64,000 bases of DNA from contig DVHR01000069.1 in assembly GCA_018711925.1 (NCBI GenBank), forward strand, positions 1-64,000. Reading direction: 5' to 3'. How positions within the stretch are numbered: position 1 is the first letter of the stretch; each line of letters opens with the position of its first letter. Below, one piece after another: positions 39,119-47,300 of this stretch. The notes under the pieces were generated by a model that saw only the letters and a program-made list of their open reading frames with translations, was not told the DNA's origin and did no database searches. Origin of the DNA: Candidatus Coprenecus pullicola. GTDB taxonomy: Bacteria > Bacteroidota > Bacteroidia > Bacteroidales > UBA932. Both the position numbers and the translations under genes were made by a program.

Positions 39119-39718
39119 ATGATTTGCGATTATAGACTGAAAGTATTTTATACTGTCGCACTCAAGGGAAGTTTTACGGCCGCTGCGAAGGATCTGGGAA
39201 TAACACAGCCGGCCGTCAGCAACCATATATCCGAACTGGAAGGTGCGGTAGGAGATACACTGTTCAACAGAAGCAGAAAGGAAACGGTGCTGACATCCAA
39301 AGGCCGCATATTATTTGAGTATGCCGAGAAAATACTCAATCTATACCGCTGTGCCGACAGGGAGCTTGTTCCGATAAAAAGAGATGAGAGAAAGCATCTC
39401 TCTATTGCCGTTGTACCTGAAGCTGCCAGATACATGCTCAAGCCGCTGGTGGAATACTATTCCAAAATCTACCCTGAGACCGACATCAGCATTCTGGAAA
39501 GGAGCATGGAAGAAGCAACCACGATGTTCAACGACAGGGAAGTCGACATAGTCATCACCGATATTCCCTGGAAAAATTCAGACAGTTCCGTCTTCGCAAC
39601 CCTGACGGTCAACGGCTCCTCCACACCCATGTTTACCTACTACATACGCTGCACTCAAGAGCCGGCAAGTAGGAAGACCGTCGATGAGTTCCTATTATGC
39701 TGCAAGACATATAAGTAA
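39119..39718 (+). CDS. short LysR-type regulator, apparently lacking half of the effector domain
   Basis: 199 residues; LysR-type proteins are normally about 300. The N-terminal winged helix (1-60, LKVFYTVALKGSFTAAAKDLGITQPAVSNHI) and linker helix are normal. The effector part keeps the first strand-helix-strand of subdomain I (LSIAVVPEA... to VDIVITDIP, about residues 93-146) and then passes directly to what looks like the last strand and helix (FTYYIRCTQEPASRKTVDEFLLCCK). Subdomain II appears to be missing. The gene follows efflux system 1 in the same direction and could control it. A five-codon upstream frame overlaps its ATG. Confidence 0.75.
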   Translation: MICDYRLKVFYTVALKGSFTAAAKDLGITQPAVSNHISELEGAVGDTLFNRSRKETVLTSKGRILFEYAEKILNLYRCADRELVPIKRDERKHLSIAVVPEAARYMLKPLVEYYSKIYPETDISILERSMEEATTMFNDREVDIVITDIPWKNSDSSVFATLTVNGSSTPMFTYYIRCTQEPASRKTVDEFLLCCKTYK

Positions 39719-39759
39719 ATTATCTTTTCACTATTTTTGGCTTTTTGGATGAAAAAAGA

Positions 39760-39767
39760 TAACTTTG
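39760..39767 (+). promoter_or_regulatory. -7 box of the DUF4831-like gene
   Basis: TAACTTTG is a perfect TAnnTTTG box. A TTTTTGG at about 39734-39740 lies at the spacing expected for the -33 element. The ATG is 28 bases downstream. Confidence 0.6.
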
Positions 39768-39794
39768 TTTTTTACAGACAAAGTTATTCACCGT

Positions 39795-40880
39795 ATGAAG
39801 CTGAAAATACTGACCATCCTGACTGCATCCGTATTGTCCGCAGTCAATCTCTTCGGACAGACAGTCGTCTACTCCCTTCCGTCCACAACCATTCATCTCA
39901 CCGTTGAGGCGGTCCGCAGCAGTTATACGCCCGGGCCCTATGCCGGATACGCGAAAAAATATCTCGGCATCGACGTCCCTCTGGAGGAAAGCGTGACCTA
40001 TACCCTCAGCAACGTCAGGCTCACCCCCTGCCTGGAAGCCGACAGAAGCCGCAGTTATGTGCTCAATCTGGGAGGAGTCGGCAAAAAGGCATCGCCCATG
40101 CCGTTCCTGCAGATGACATCACAGGGACTCGTCGTACTCTCCAATGACGACAATGTCAACGGAAGCATCTGGAGATTCCCCTCCATGGTATCCGGAGACA
40201 GCGACATGCTGGCCTCCAAAGCCACCGGTAATCTGACATCTGCCGAGACCGTCCTCTATAGGACCGAGCGCAATGATAACGGTGAGTTTGAGCGCGTAGC
40301 CTACAAACAGAGCCAGGTCGTGGAGAAAAGCCCTGAGAAGAAGGCCCAGGAGGCCGCATCCATGATTCTTAGCCTCAGACAGAACCGCATCAATATCATC
40401 ACAGGCAACACTGACGCCACCTTCAGCGGTGACGCACTGCGGGCAGCGATAGAGGAAACCGCCCGCATCGAGGAAAGCCTGCTAAGGCTGTTCACCGGCT
40501 CGACCTCCTGCTCAGTTCAGACCATGGATTTTGACGTAGTGCCTGACAGCAGCAGCACCGAGGAGATGGTCATAGCCTTCAGACTGTCCGACACCCAGGG
40601 GCTTCTGCCCTCTGATGACATATCCGGAAGACCCGTCGTCATAGAGATTGCGCCTGAGGCGGAACAGCCCGAAACGGAACTCATTCTGCCCGAGACTACT
40701 CAGAACAGCCGCAGAAACGGATACTATGGGACATTGGAGAAAGAAGTGATACATTACAGGATTCCGGCCATATGCACCGTAAAGATAACGGACGGACAGG
40801 AGCTCGTCCTGCAAAGCCGCATACCGGTCTATCAGAAAGGCCAGGAACTCACATTCCCCGCCGGCATACTGCTTAAATAG
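39795..40880 (+). CDS. DUF4831-like exported protein
   Basis: 361 residues from the ATG at 39795; extension to the TTG at 39765 would run into the promoter. A signal peptide (1-22, ending LFGQ) is followed by an Ile/Val/Thr-rich beta protein. Blocks such as YAKKYLGI, YVLNLGG and the long RTERNDNGEFERVAYKQSQVVEKSPEKKAQEAASMILSLR region resemble the Bacteroidota DUF4831 family, whose function is unknown. No membrane anchor follows the signal, so it is probably periplasmic. Confidence 0.7.
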   Translation: MKLKILTILTASVLSAVNLFGQTVVYSLPSTTIHLTVEAVRSSYTPGPYAGYAKKYLGIDVPLEESVTYTLSNVRLTPCLEADRSRSYVLNLGGVGKKASPMPFLQMTSQGLVVLSNDDNVNGSIWRFPSMVSGDSDMLASKATGNLTSAETVLYRTERNDNGEFERVAYKQSQVVEKSPEKKAQEAASMILSLRQNRINIITGNTDATFSGDALRAAIEETARIEESLLRLFTGSTSCSVQTMDFDVVPDSSSTEEMVIAFRLSDTQGLLPSDDISGRPVVIEIAPEAEQPETELILPETTQNSRRNGYYGTLEKEVIHYRIPAICTVKITDGQELVLQSRIPVYQKGQELTFPAGILLK

Positions 40881-40924
40881 CCGGAGCGGCATCACTATGC
40901 AATCCTGTTGCAAATATCGGTGAG

Positions 40925-40932
40925 TAATTTTG
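40925..40932 (+). promoter_or_regulatory. pepD -7 box
   Basis: TAATTTTG is a perfect TAnnTTTG box 32 bases before the pepD ATG at 40965. This favours 40965 over an in-frame alternative start at 40908 that lies upstream of the box. Confidence 0.5.
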
Positions 40933-40964
40933 CTGACACTAACAATTTATTAAATATCAACTGT

Positions 40965-42419
40965 ATGACTATTGACAATTTGGATCCCAAATGCGTATGG
41001 AAGAACTTCTATGCGCTGACACAGATTCCGCGTCCCTCTAAAAAAGAGTGGAGGGCCGTGGACTTCATGGAGAATTTCGGCAAAAGCCTCGGACTGGAGA
41101 CCATCCGCGACGAGGTGGGCAACATCATCATCCGCAAGCCTGCGACTCCCGGCATGGAGAACCGCAAGGGCGTCATCCTCCAGGGCCACCTCGACATGGT
41201 GCCCCAGAACAACAACGATGTCCAGCATGACTGGGAGAACGACCCCGTGGAGACCTATATCGACGGTGAATGGGTAAAGGCCAAAGGAACCACCCTCGGA
41301 GCCGACAACGGATTAGGATGCGCTGTGGCCATGGCTGTACTTGAGTCCAAAGACTTGGTACACGGACCTGTAGAGGCCCTCTTCACCATCGACGAGGAGA
41401 CCGGCATGACAGGAGCACAGGCCCTGAAAGGCGGCATACTCGAAGGAGACATCCTCATCAACCTCGACTCTGAGACAGAGGGCGAGCTGTATGTCGGCTG
41501 CGCCGGAGGTCTGGACACCGACGCGGAGTTCCGCTTCAAGCCCGAAGGCATCAGCAAGGACATGGAGCTGTTCCGCATCACCATAAAGGGACTGCGCGGA
41601 GGCCACTCCGGCATGGAGATCAACGAGGGCCGCGCCAACTCCAACAAGCTGATGGCCCGTATCCTACTGCCCCTGCTGCGGGACTTCAAGGGAGAGCTCG
41701 TCTCAATCGACGGCGGCAACATGCGCAACGCCATTCCCCGCGAGGCCGAGGCCGTAATCGCCCTGCCTGAGAAGAAGGCCGCCAAGGCCCTCAAAGCCGT
41801 AGAGGCAGCAGCGGCAGACATCAGGCACGAGTACGCTCCCATCGACCCGGGCCTGGAAGTCATCGTCGAGAAGACAAAGGGTTACAAAAAGATAATCCCC
41901 TCCGACACGGCTCTGAACATAGTAAAGGCCCTGCTGGCCTGCCCCTGCAACGTGGACCGCATGAGCCTGGCCATGCCCGGCCTCGTGGAGACATCCAACA
42001 ACCTGGCCATCGTCAAGACCGAGGACAAGAAGGTAGGCGTCAAGACCCTCATGAGAGGCTCCAGCGACTCGGCCAAGTACGCCCTGCGCGACGCCATCCA
42101 GAGCGCGCTTGAGCTCGGAGGCGCCAAGGTCAGGTTCTCCGGAGGCTATTCCGGCTGGCAGCCCAACATGGAGTCCGACATCCTCAGGACCATGAAGGAG
42201 ACCTACAAGGCCCTTTACGGAAAAGAGCCCGAGGTGAAAGCCATCCACGCCGGCCTGGAGTGCGGCATCCTGTCCACCAACTACCCGCACTGGGACATGA
42301 TCTCCTGCGGCCCGACCCTGATGTCCCCCCACTCTCCCGACGAGCGCCTGCTCATCCCCACCGTGGAGAAGTTCTGGAACTTCATCAAGGAAGTCCTGAA
42401 GAACATACCGGTGAAATAA
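40965..42419 (+). CDS. pepD: beta-Ala-His dipeptidase / aminoacyl-histidine dipeptidase PepD
   Basis: 484 residues from MTIDNLDPKC. M20-family metal-site blocks are clear: LQGHLDMVPQ (His and Asp ligands), TTLGADNGLG (bridging Asp), FTIDEETGMTGA (catalytic Glu pair) and NLDSETEGEL, with the lid domain in between (GLRGGHSGMEI). It hydrolyses Xaa-His and related dipeptides in the cytoplasm. A terminator follows closely. Confidence 0.94.
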   Translation: MTIDNLDPKCVWKNFYALTQIPRPSKKEWRAVDFMENFGKSLGLETIRDEVGNIIIRKPATPGMENRKGVILQGHLDMVPQNNNDVQHDWENDPVETYIDGEWVKAKGTTLGADNGLGCAVAMAVLESKDLVHGPVEALFTIDEETGMTGAQALKGGILEGDILINLDSETEGELYVGCAGGLDTDAEFRFKPEGISKDMELFRITIKGLRGGHSGMEINEGRANSNKLMARILLPLLRDFKGELVSIDGGNMRNAIPREAEAVIALPEKKAAKALKAVEAAAADIRHEYAPIDPGLEVIVEKTKGYKKIIPSDTALNIVKALLACPCNVDRMSLAMPGLVETSNNLAIVKTEDKKVGVKTLMRGSSDSAKYALRDAIQSALELGGAKVRFSGGYSGWQPNMESDILRTMKETYKALYGKEPEVKAIHAGLECGILSTNYPHWDMISCGPTLMSPHSPDERLLIPTVEKFWNFIKEVLKNIPVK

Positions 42420-42442
42420 GTGCTTTATGCGATGATTTATGC

Positions 42443-42480
42443 GAGGGTGTTCTCCTGAGGGCGGACACCCTCCTTTATTT
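42443..42480 (+). terminator. intrinsic terminator of pepD
   Basis: GAGGGTGT (42443-42450) pairs with ACACCCTC (42465-42472), followed by CTTTATTTT. Confidence 0.75.
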
Positions 42481-42716
42481 TAATGCTGTTGACGGAATTT
42501 TGTAGAGCGTGTGCAGTTCTTATCAAACCGTGTCTGATTATCAATAAGTTACATTTCGGGTTGCACATTTGGGCATTTTAAAACCGGGCAAATGTGCACT
42601 CAGTTTTGTAATACACTGAATATCAACTATGATTTTTTCAGACTGCACACCCGGTTCAAATTTCAGGAATACTGCACACGAGGTGCAGTTTATTTTGGTA
42701 TTTTGATGATTATTAG
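42481..42716. other. intergenic stretch with a hairpin and repeat-like motifs
   Basis: No gene is seen. TGCACATTTG (42562-42571) pairs with CAAATGTGCA (42589-42598). Directly after it, TGCACTCAGTTTTG (from 42595) matches the TGCAC-N3-GTTTT core of the 83-bp repeats. Two further TGCACAC motifs follow up to 42690. Confidence 0.5.
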
Positions 42717-42724
42717 TATATTTG
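42693..42724 (+). promoter_or_regulatory. ribosomal protein operon promoter
   Basis: TTTTGG at 42693-42698 (-33) and TATATTTG at 42717-42724 (-7) are about 20 bases apart, the usual Bacteroidota spacing. Confidence 0.65.
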
Positions 42725-42727
42725 CAG

Positions 42728-42750
42728 CCCTTTCCCGGAAAAGGAGAGGG
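42728..42750 (+). promoter_or_regulatory. candidate S6:S18 autoregulatory leader hairpin
   Basis: In the rpsF leader CCCTTTCC (42728-42735) pairs with GGAGAGGG (42743-42750) with one G-T pair, and the loop side begins CGG, leaving a CCG. A hairpin with a CCG element in rpsF leaders is bound by the S6:S18 complex in many bacteria. Position fits; the fold here is short and untested. Confidence 0.4.
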
Positions 42751-42781
42751 TTTATTTAATATTAATTTAATAACAATCAAG

Positions 42782-43147
42782 ATGTTAAAACAGTACGAAA
42801 CCGTTTTCATTGCAACTCCCGTTTTATCTGAGGAACAGATAAAGGAAGCGGTAGAAAAGTATCGCAGTTTCATCACCTCTGAGGGTGGCGAGATTGTGAA
42901 CGATGAGGACTGGGGCCTTAAGAAACTGGCCTACCCCATCCAGAAGAAGACAACAGGGTTCTACCACCTGTTTGAGTTCAGGGCTGACTCTCAGTTCATC
43001 GAGAAACTTGAGACACAGTACCGCCGTGATGAGCGCATCATCCGTTTCCTTACATTCGCGATGGACAAGGACTCTATCGCTTACTCTGAGCGCAGACGCG
43101 CCAACAGGAAAGAATCAGCAACAGCTAACACAGCAAAGGAGGAATAA
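42782..43147 (+). CDS. rpsF: ribosomal protein S6
   Basis: 121 residues from [10 protein letters not shown], the standard S6 start; an open frame from 42722 would begin in the leader hairpin. [16 protein letters not shown] and the RRDERIIRF block identify S6, which binds 16S rRNA together with S18. First gene of rpsF-rpsR-rplI. Confidence 0.96.
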   Translation: MLKQYETVFIATPVLSEEQIKEAVEKYRSFITSEGGEIVNDEDWGLKKLAYPIQKKTTGFYHLFEFRADSQFIEKLETQYRRDERIIRFLTFAMDKDSIAYSERRRANRKESATANTAKEE

Positions 43148-43150
43148 GCC

Positions 43151-43417
43151 ATGGCCGTAAACAATGAAATCAGATATCTCAACCCTCCTACAGTAGAGGT
43201 GAAGAAGAAAAAATACTGCCGCTTCAAAAAGGCACACATCAAATACGTGGACTACAAGGACGCTGAGTTCCTCAAGAGGTTCCTCAACGAGCAGGGCAAG
43301 ATACTTCCCCGCCGTCTCACCGGTACTTCCCTGAAGTTCCAGCGCAAGGTCGCTCAGGCAGTTAAACGTGCAAGGCATCTCGCCCTGCTCCCTTACGTAA
43401 CAGACTTATTGAAATAA
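43151..43417 (+). CDS. rpsR: ribosomal protein S18
   Basis: 88 residues. The [20 protein letters not shown] block, [10 protein letters not shown] and the basic C-terminal [11 protein letters not shown] are diagnostic S18 sequences. It pairs with S6 on the small-subunit platform. It begins 3 bases after rpsF. Confidence 0.97.
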   Translation: MAVNNEIRYLNPPTVEVKKKKYCRFKKAHIKYVDYKDAEFLKRFLNEQGKILPRRLTGTSLKFQRKVAQAVKRARHLALLPYVTDLLK

Positions 43418-43429
43418 GGAGGACAGTGT

Positions 43430-43936
43430 ATGGAAATCATTCTGAAACAGGACGTGCCCAATCTCGGGCATAAAGACGATATCGTAAAGGTAAGAAACGG
43501 CTACGCTGTCAACTACCTCATACCTCAGGGCATGGCCACTCTCGCTACCGAGTCCGCAAAGAAGGTGCTCGCCGAGAATATCCGCCAGAGAGCTCACAAG
43601 GAGGCCAAGATACGTGAGGAGGCCAGCGCTCTCGCAGCCAAGATCAACGGCATTACCGTCAAGGTAGCAGCCAAGATGAGCTCCAAGGGCAAGATCTTCG
43701 GCTCTGTGGGCAACATCCAGATCGCCGAGGCCATCGCAGCTCTCGGAGTGGAGGTTGACCGCCGCAATGTCACCATCGCCGGTATGGACAACATCAAAGA
43801 GGCCGGTATCTACGATGCAAGCGTGAAGTTCTACAAGGACATCAAGGCTGACTTCAAGGTGGAGGTTGTCGGAGACGGCACCGAGACAGCTGAGGAGACC
43901 GCAGCTCCCGCAGCAGAGACTCCCGCCGCCGAATAA
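43430..43936 (+). CDS. rplI: ribosomal protein L9
   Basis: 168 residues. The N-terminal rRNA-binding domain (MEIILKQDVPNLGHKDDIVKVRNGYAVNYLIP), the long connecting helix and the C-terminal domain are all present. An Ala/Glu/Thr tail of about 20 residues (ETAEETAAPAAETPAAE) extends beyond the usual end of about 148-150. A strong AGGAGG precedes the ATG. Confidence 0.97.
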   Translation: MEIILKQDVPNLGHKDDIVKVRNGYAVNYLIPQGMATLATESAKKVLAENIRQRAHKEAKIREEASALAAKINGITVKVAAKMSSKGKIFGSVGNIQIAEAIAALGVEVDRRNVTIAGMDNIKEAGIYDASVKFYKDIKADFKVEVVGDGTETAEETAAPAAETPAAE

Positions 43937-43959
43937 TCTTACGGAACAAACATACAAGG

Positions 43960-43990
43960 AAGTGCGTCAACATATCTTGGCGCACTTTTT
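43960..43990 (+). terminator. intrinsic terminator of rpsF-rpsR-rplI
   Basis: AAGTGCG (43960-43966) pairs with CGCACTT (43981-43987), followed by a T run. Confidence 0.75.
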
Positions 43991-44045
43991 TTGTAATTTG
44001 GCAGCACGGCACCGGCCAAATGTCAGGAATCTCAATAATTATCGC

Positions 44046-44053
44046 TATATTTG
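44046..44053 (+). promoter_or_regulatory. -7 box of the zinc-ribbon membrane protein gene
   Basis: TATATTTG is a perfect TAnnTTTG box 28 bases before the ATG at 44082. Confidence 0.55.
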
Positions 44054-44081
44054 CAGCATTAACCACTTAATCTACATAGTC

Positions 44082-45575
44082 ATGAGCTTTTTGAAACAGA
44101 ATCTGGACTTTTTGATTGAAGAACCGTATGACTTGGAATTCAAGCCGCTTGGATATCTTACCATAGTAGTTGTCGCGGTTCTCGCTTTCTTTGTATTTGT
44201 TCCCAAGGGCGACAAGAAACTTTCGCCGGCCTCAGAGATAACCACTGACAAGGCTGTCGAGATGCGCGGGGTCATAGGCGGAGACGACCGCATCATCGCA
44301 CATATCCCTGCCGGTTCGGCACTCAAGATATACGCTACCATCGGTGAGGATGAACTTTGGGCGGAGGATATCCACGGCAACCGCGGCGCCGTCCCCGTAT
44401 CTCTGCTTGGAGACAGATATTTTCTCCTGGATGACGAGAAACTGGGCGAGACCATGTACAAAAAAGGCACAGAGGTCACGCTGCTGGAAAAGGTGGATGA
44501 GTTCCACTACAAGGTCCGCACAGATGACGGGACTGTCGGAGAGACCAATTACCCGGGCCGGATCATCTTCAATGCCGGAGCCCTCGGACTGCCGGACAAG
44601 CATCGGAACACATACCACATCGCCTTTACGAAATTCATGGAGACATTCCAGGCCGGCAAGCCTATGGATGAAATCGAGGGCCACCCTCTTTACGCTGAGA
44701 GCATAAAGAATGAGGGAGGCAGACTCATAGCCGATTACGAGTACGCAGTGTTCAGCGATGAGGCCGACAGCGTATATGTAGGTGTCAGGGCCGTATTCGC
44801 CGACGGTGTGCTGGAAAGCGTGGAGACAGGCACCGTAAAGACAAAGCCTTACACCGTTGCTCTCAGGATACTGCCTTTTACCGAAGCACTTATGGGTCTG
44901 CCGGTGATACGGGATCTAAGTTGGCACAAACCCGTGGCCAAGACTTATGCCGAGTCCCAGAAAGACATAGCAAAGAGCATCAATATTGACAACATCAAGC
45001 CCCGCTTTATATCTGTAATCCTCAAAATCATCATCCTGGTACTCCTGCTGGGACTGCTGATCTACACTGTCATAGACCTGTTGCTGTTCGTCCCGATGCT
45101 GCTCTACCCCCTGCTGTACATCCCGCTGGTACCCAACATCTTCTTCCAGTTGCTGGCCTTGTGCATGGTCTTCGTATCCACGGAAGTGCTTTTCGTCGCT
45201 TTCGGCCCCTTCATAGGCGGCAACAGCGTAGGAGATATGGGCAAGCTTTGGTTCCTAATAGTGCTGTTTGTCGCCAACTGCTACATCTTCGTAAAGATGG
45301 CAGGCTTCATCAGGTACAACCGATGCCATGCCTGCGGACGCATGAACGCACTTGTTATCACAGACTCCCGACACACCGGTACATCCTATACCGACACTAC
45401 TACGTCCAAAGTGACAAAGATAGGCGACAGAGAAGTGGACAGAGAGAAGATCAAGACAGATCACTACAAGACCCGCTCCTTCAAAAATTATCTGAGGTGC
45501 CGCAAATGCGGGAGGGAGTTTGCACTTTCCGAATCAGTCACCAGGAAGATAGGCACCACGTACCACAAGCATTAG
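44082..45575 (+). CDS. membrane protein with SH3-like region and C-terminal zinc ribbon
   Basis: 497 residues from the ATG at 44082; the frame extends to 43866 but that part crosses the terminator of rplI. The order is: membrane segment (about 22-43); beta-rich, SH3-like region (about 62-155, with two repeats like GSALKIYATIGEDELWAED and GTEVTLLEKVDEFHYKV); further globular part; a cluster of hydrophobic segments (about 308-408); then a ribbon with two Cys pairs (CHAC near 417 and CRKC near 472) separated by about 50 hydrophilic residues. I do not recognise the whole protein. It may sense or organise the envelope; function unknown. Confidence 0.7.
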   Translation: MSFLKQNLDFLIEEPYDLEFKPLGYLTIVVVAVLAFFVFVPKGDKKLSPASEITTDKAVEMRGVIGGDDRIIAHIPAGSALKIYATIGEDELWAEDIHGNRGAVPVSLLGDRYFLLDDEKLGETMYKKGTEVTLLEKVDEFHYKVRTDDGTVGETNYPGRIIFNAGALGLPDKHRNTYHIAFTKFMETFQAGKPMDEIEGHPLYAESIKNEGGRLIADYEYAVFSDEADSVYVGVRAVFADGVLESVETGTVKTKPYTVALRILPFTEALMGLPVIRDLSWHKPVAKTYAESQKDIAKSINIDNIKPRFISVILKIIILVLLLGLLIYTVIDLLLFVPMLLYPLLYIPLVPNIFFQLLALCMVFVSTEVLFVAFGPFIGGNSVGDMGKLWFLIVLFVANCYIFVKMAGFIRYNRCHACGRMNALVITDSRHTGTSYTDTTTSKVTKIGDREVDREKIKTDHYKTRSFKNYLRCRKCGREFALSESVTRKIGTTYHKH

Positions 45576-45593
45576 CAACTCGGAAAAATTTAG

Positions 45594-45601
45594 TAAATTT
45601 G
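45594..45601 (+). promoter_or_regulatory. -7 box of the antiporter gene
   Basis: TAAATTTG matches TAnnTTTG perfectly, 38 bases before the ATG at 45640. Confidence 0.5.
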
Positions 45602-45639
45602 CGGTTCGATACTCAGTGTTGAACCGCAATATTTTTTCT

Positions 45640-47289
45640 ATGGCCGTAACTCTCTTCCTGCTGGTAGCCGCAATAGTCATCGTCCTGTGCGTGATACTCA
45701 ACAACGTCTCCAACAAGATCGGAATCCCGATGCTGCTGGCGTTCATTCTGCTGGGCATGGCCTTCGGCTCGGACGGGGTGGTCAAGATCGCCTTTGACAA
45801 TTTCGATGTCACTGAGACCATCTGCTCCGTGGCACTGATCTTCATCATGTTCTACGGCGGTTTCGGTACCCGGTGGAAAGAGGCACGGCCGGTAGTGGTC
45901 AAGGCCGGCATCCTCTCTACCCTCGGAGTGGCCATGACAGCGGGTCTTACCGGACTGTTCTGCCACTACGTACTGAAAATGCCGGCGGCCTTCGGTTTCC
46001 TGATCGGAGCGGTGCTCAGCTCCACCGACGCGGCCTCGGTCTTCTCCATACTGCGTTCCCGCAAGCTGGGCCTGAAATACAACACCGCATCCTTGCTGGA
46101 GATTGAGAGCGGAAGCAACGACCCCTGCTCCTACATGCTGACCGTCATCATGATGGCCGTAATCGAGGGCACCACATCCGGAGGCAGGATAGCCTACATG
46201 ATATTTGCCCAGATAGCCTACGGAGCGGCCATAGGTGCAGTGATTGCCGTGGCTACCGTATGGCTGATGAAGCATTTCCGCTCGTCCACAGCCGGATTCG
46301 ACACCCTGTTCATCCTGGCCGTAGCCATATTTTCCTATGCCATACCCAACCTGGTCGGCGGCAACGGCTATCTGAGCGCCTATATCGTCGGCATCGTCCT
46401 GGGCAATGCCAACATCCGAGGCAAGAAGTCCCTGGTACCGTTCTTCGACGGCCTGACCAACCTGATGCAGATCATCATCTTTTTCCTGCTGGGTCTGCTG
46501 TCGTTCCCCTCGCAGCTCCCGTCGATCGCCGTACCGGCCATACTCATAGCCCTGTTCATGACCATTGTCGCCAGACCCCTGTCGGTATTTGCCATCATGG
46601 CCCCCTTCAAGAGCCGCTGGCGGCAGCAGGTGCTGGTGTCCTTCGTAGGACTCAGGGGTGCGGCCTCGGTCGTATTCGCCATCATGGCCATGCCCGCGGC
46701 GCAGAAGCTCACCGGCAACCAGCACGACCTGTTCAACATAGTGCTGATGATAGTCCTGCTGTCCATATCCCTGCAGGGCTCGCTCATCCCGGCCGTAGCC
46801 CGCAGACTGAAGATGACTTCCAGCGAGGAGGATATCCTCAAGACCTTCACCGACTACTCTGACAACATGGACGTAAGTTTCGTCCAGATGGACATCACCG
46901 ATAAGGACGCATGGAACGGCAAGGTAATCAAGGACCTGCCCATACCGCATGACACTATCGTCGCCGCCATAATACGCAACGGAAAGGCTATCATACCCAG
47001 TGGAAGGACCAAAATCCTGACAGGAGACAAGGTTATCATGAGCGCAAGAGACTTCGATGATGAGAACATCATGCAGCTCTCCGAACGGCGCATAGAAAGA
47101 GGCTGCGAATGGATTGGCAAGAAAGTATTCCAATATTCTCCGGACAGCAACGAGCTGATCGTACTCATAAAACGCGGCAACCGCGCAATTATCCCGCGCG
47201 GCAACACTGTAATACACAAGAATGACGTAATGGTCATCAACAAGATCCGCAAGGAATCCCTTCAGACAGAATCTGTTTCGAAACATTAA
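45640..47289 (+). CDS. potassium/proton antiporter, NhaP2 (CvrA)-like
   Basis: 549 residues from the ATG at 45640; a GTG at 45616 would add eight residues without support. Twelve to thirteen membrane segments form the CPA1 exchanger fold, with the NCSSTDAAS-like stretch LSSTDAASVF and the conserved Asp in SGSNDP. Two RCK_C-type cytoplasmic regulatory domains follow (about 425-475 and 490-545), each with a V-x-x-I-x-R pattern. The family trades K+ or Na+ for H+ across the inner membrane. The ligand of the regulatory domains is unknown. Confidence 0.9.
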   Translation: MAVTLFLLVAAIVIVLCVILNNVSNKIGIPMLLAFILLGMAFGSDGVVKIAFDNFDVTETICSVALIFIMFYGGFGTRWKEARPVVVKAGILSTLGVAMTAGLTGLFCHYVLKMPAAFGFLIGAVLSSTDAASVFSILRSRKLGLKYNTASLLEIESGSNDPCSYMLTVIMMAVIEGTTSGGRIAYMIFAQIAYGAAIGAVIAVATVWLMKHFRSSTAGFDTLFILAVAIFSYAIPNLVGGNGYLSAYIVGIVLGNANIRGKKSLVPFFDGLTNLMQIIIFFLLGLLSFPSQLPSIAVPAILIALFMTIVARPLSVFAIMAPFKSRWRQQVLVSFVGLRGAASVVFAIMAMPAAQKLTGNQHDLFNIVLMIVLLSISLQGSLIPAVARRLKMTSSEEDILKTFTDYSDNMDVSFVQMDITDKDAWNGKVIKDLPIPHDTIVAAIIRNGKAIIPSGRTKILTGDKVIMSARDFDDENIMQLSERRIERGCEWIGKKVFQYSPDSNELIVLIKRGNRAIIPRGNTVIHKNDVMVINKIRKESLQTESVSKH

Positions 47290-47300
47290 ACATACACATT

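Noticed and set aside
43866..44081. N-terminal extension of the zinc-ribbon membrane protein
   Set aside because: It overlaps rplI, the terminator and the -7 box at 44046.
45613..47286. 557-codon open frame on the minus strand, antiparallel to the antiporter gene
   Set aside because: It mirrors the plus-strand gene almost exactly. Its His/Gly/Tyr-rich translation has no domain, while the plus strand encodes a clear exchanger with regulatory domains.
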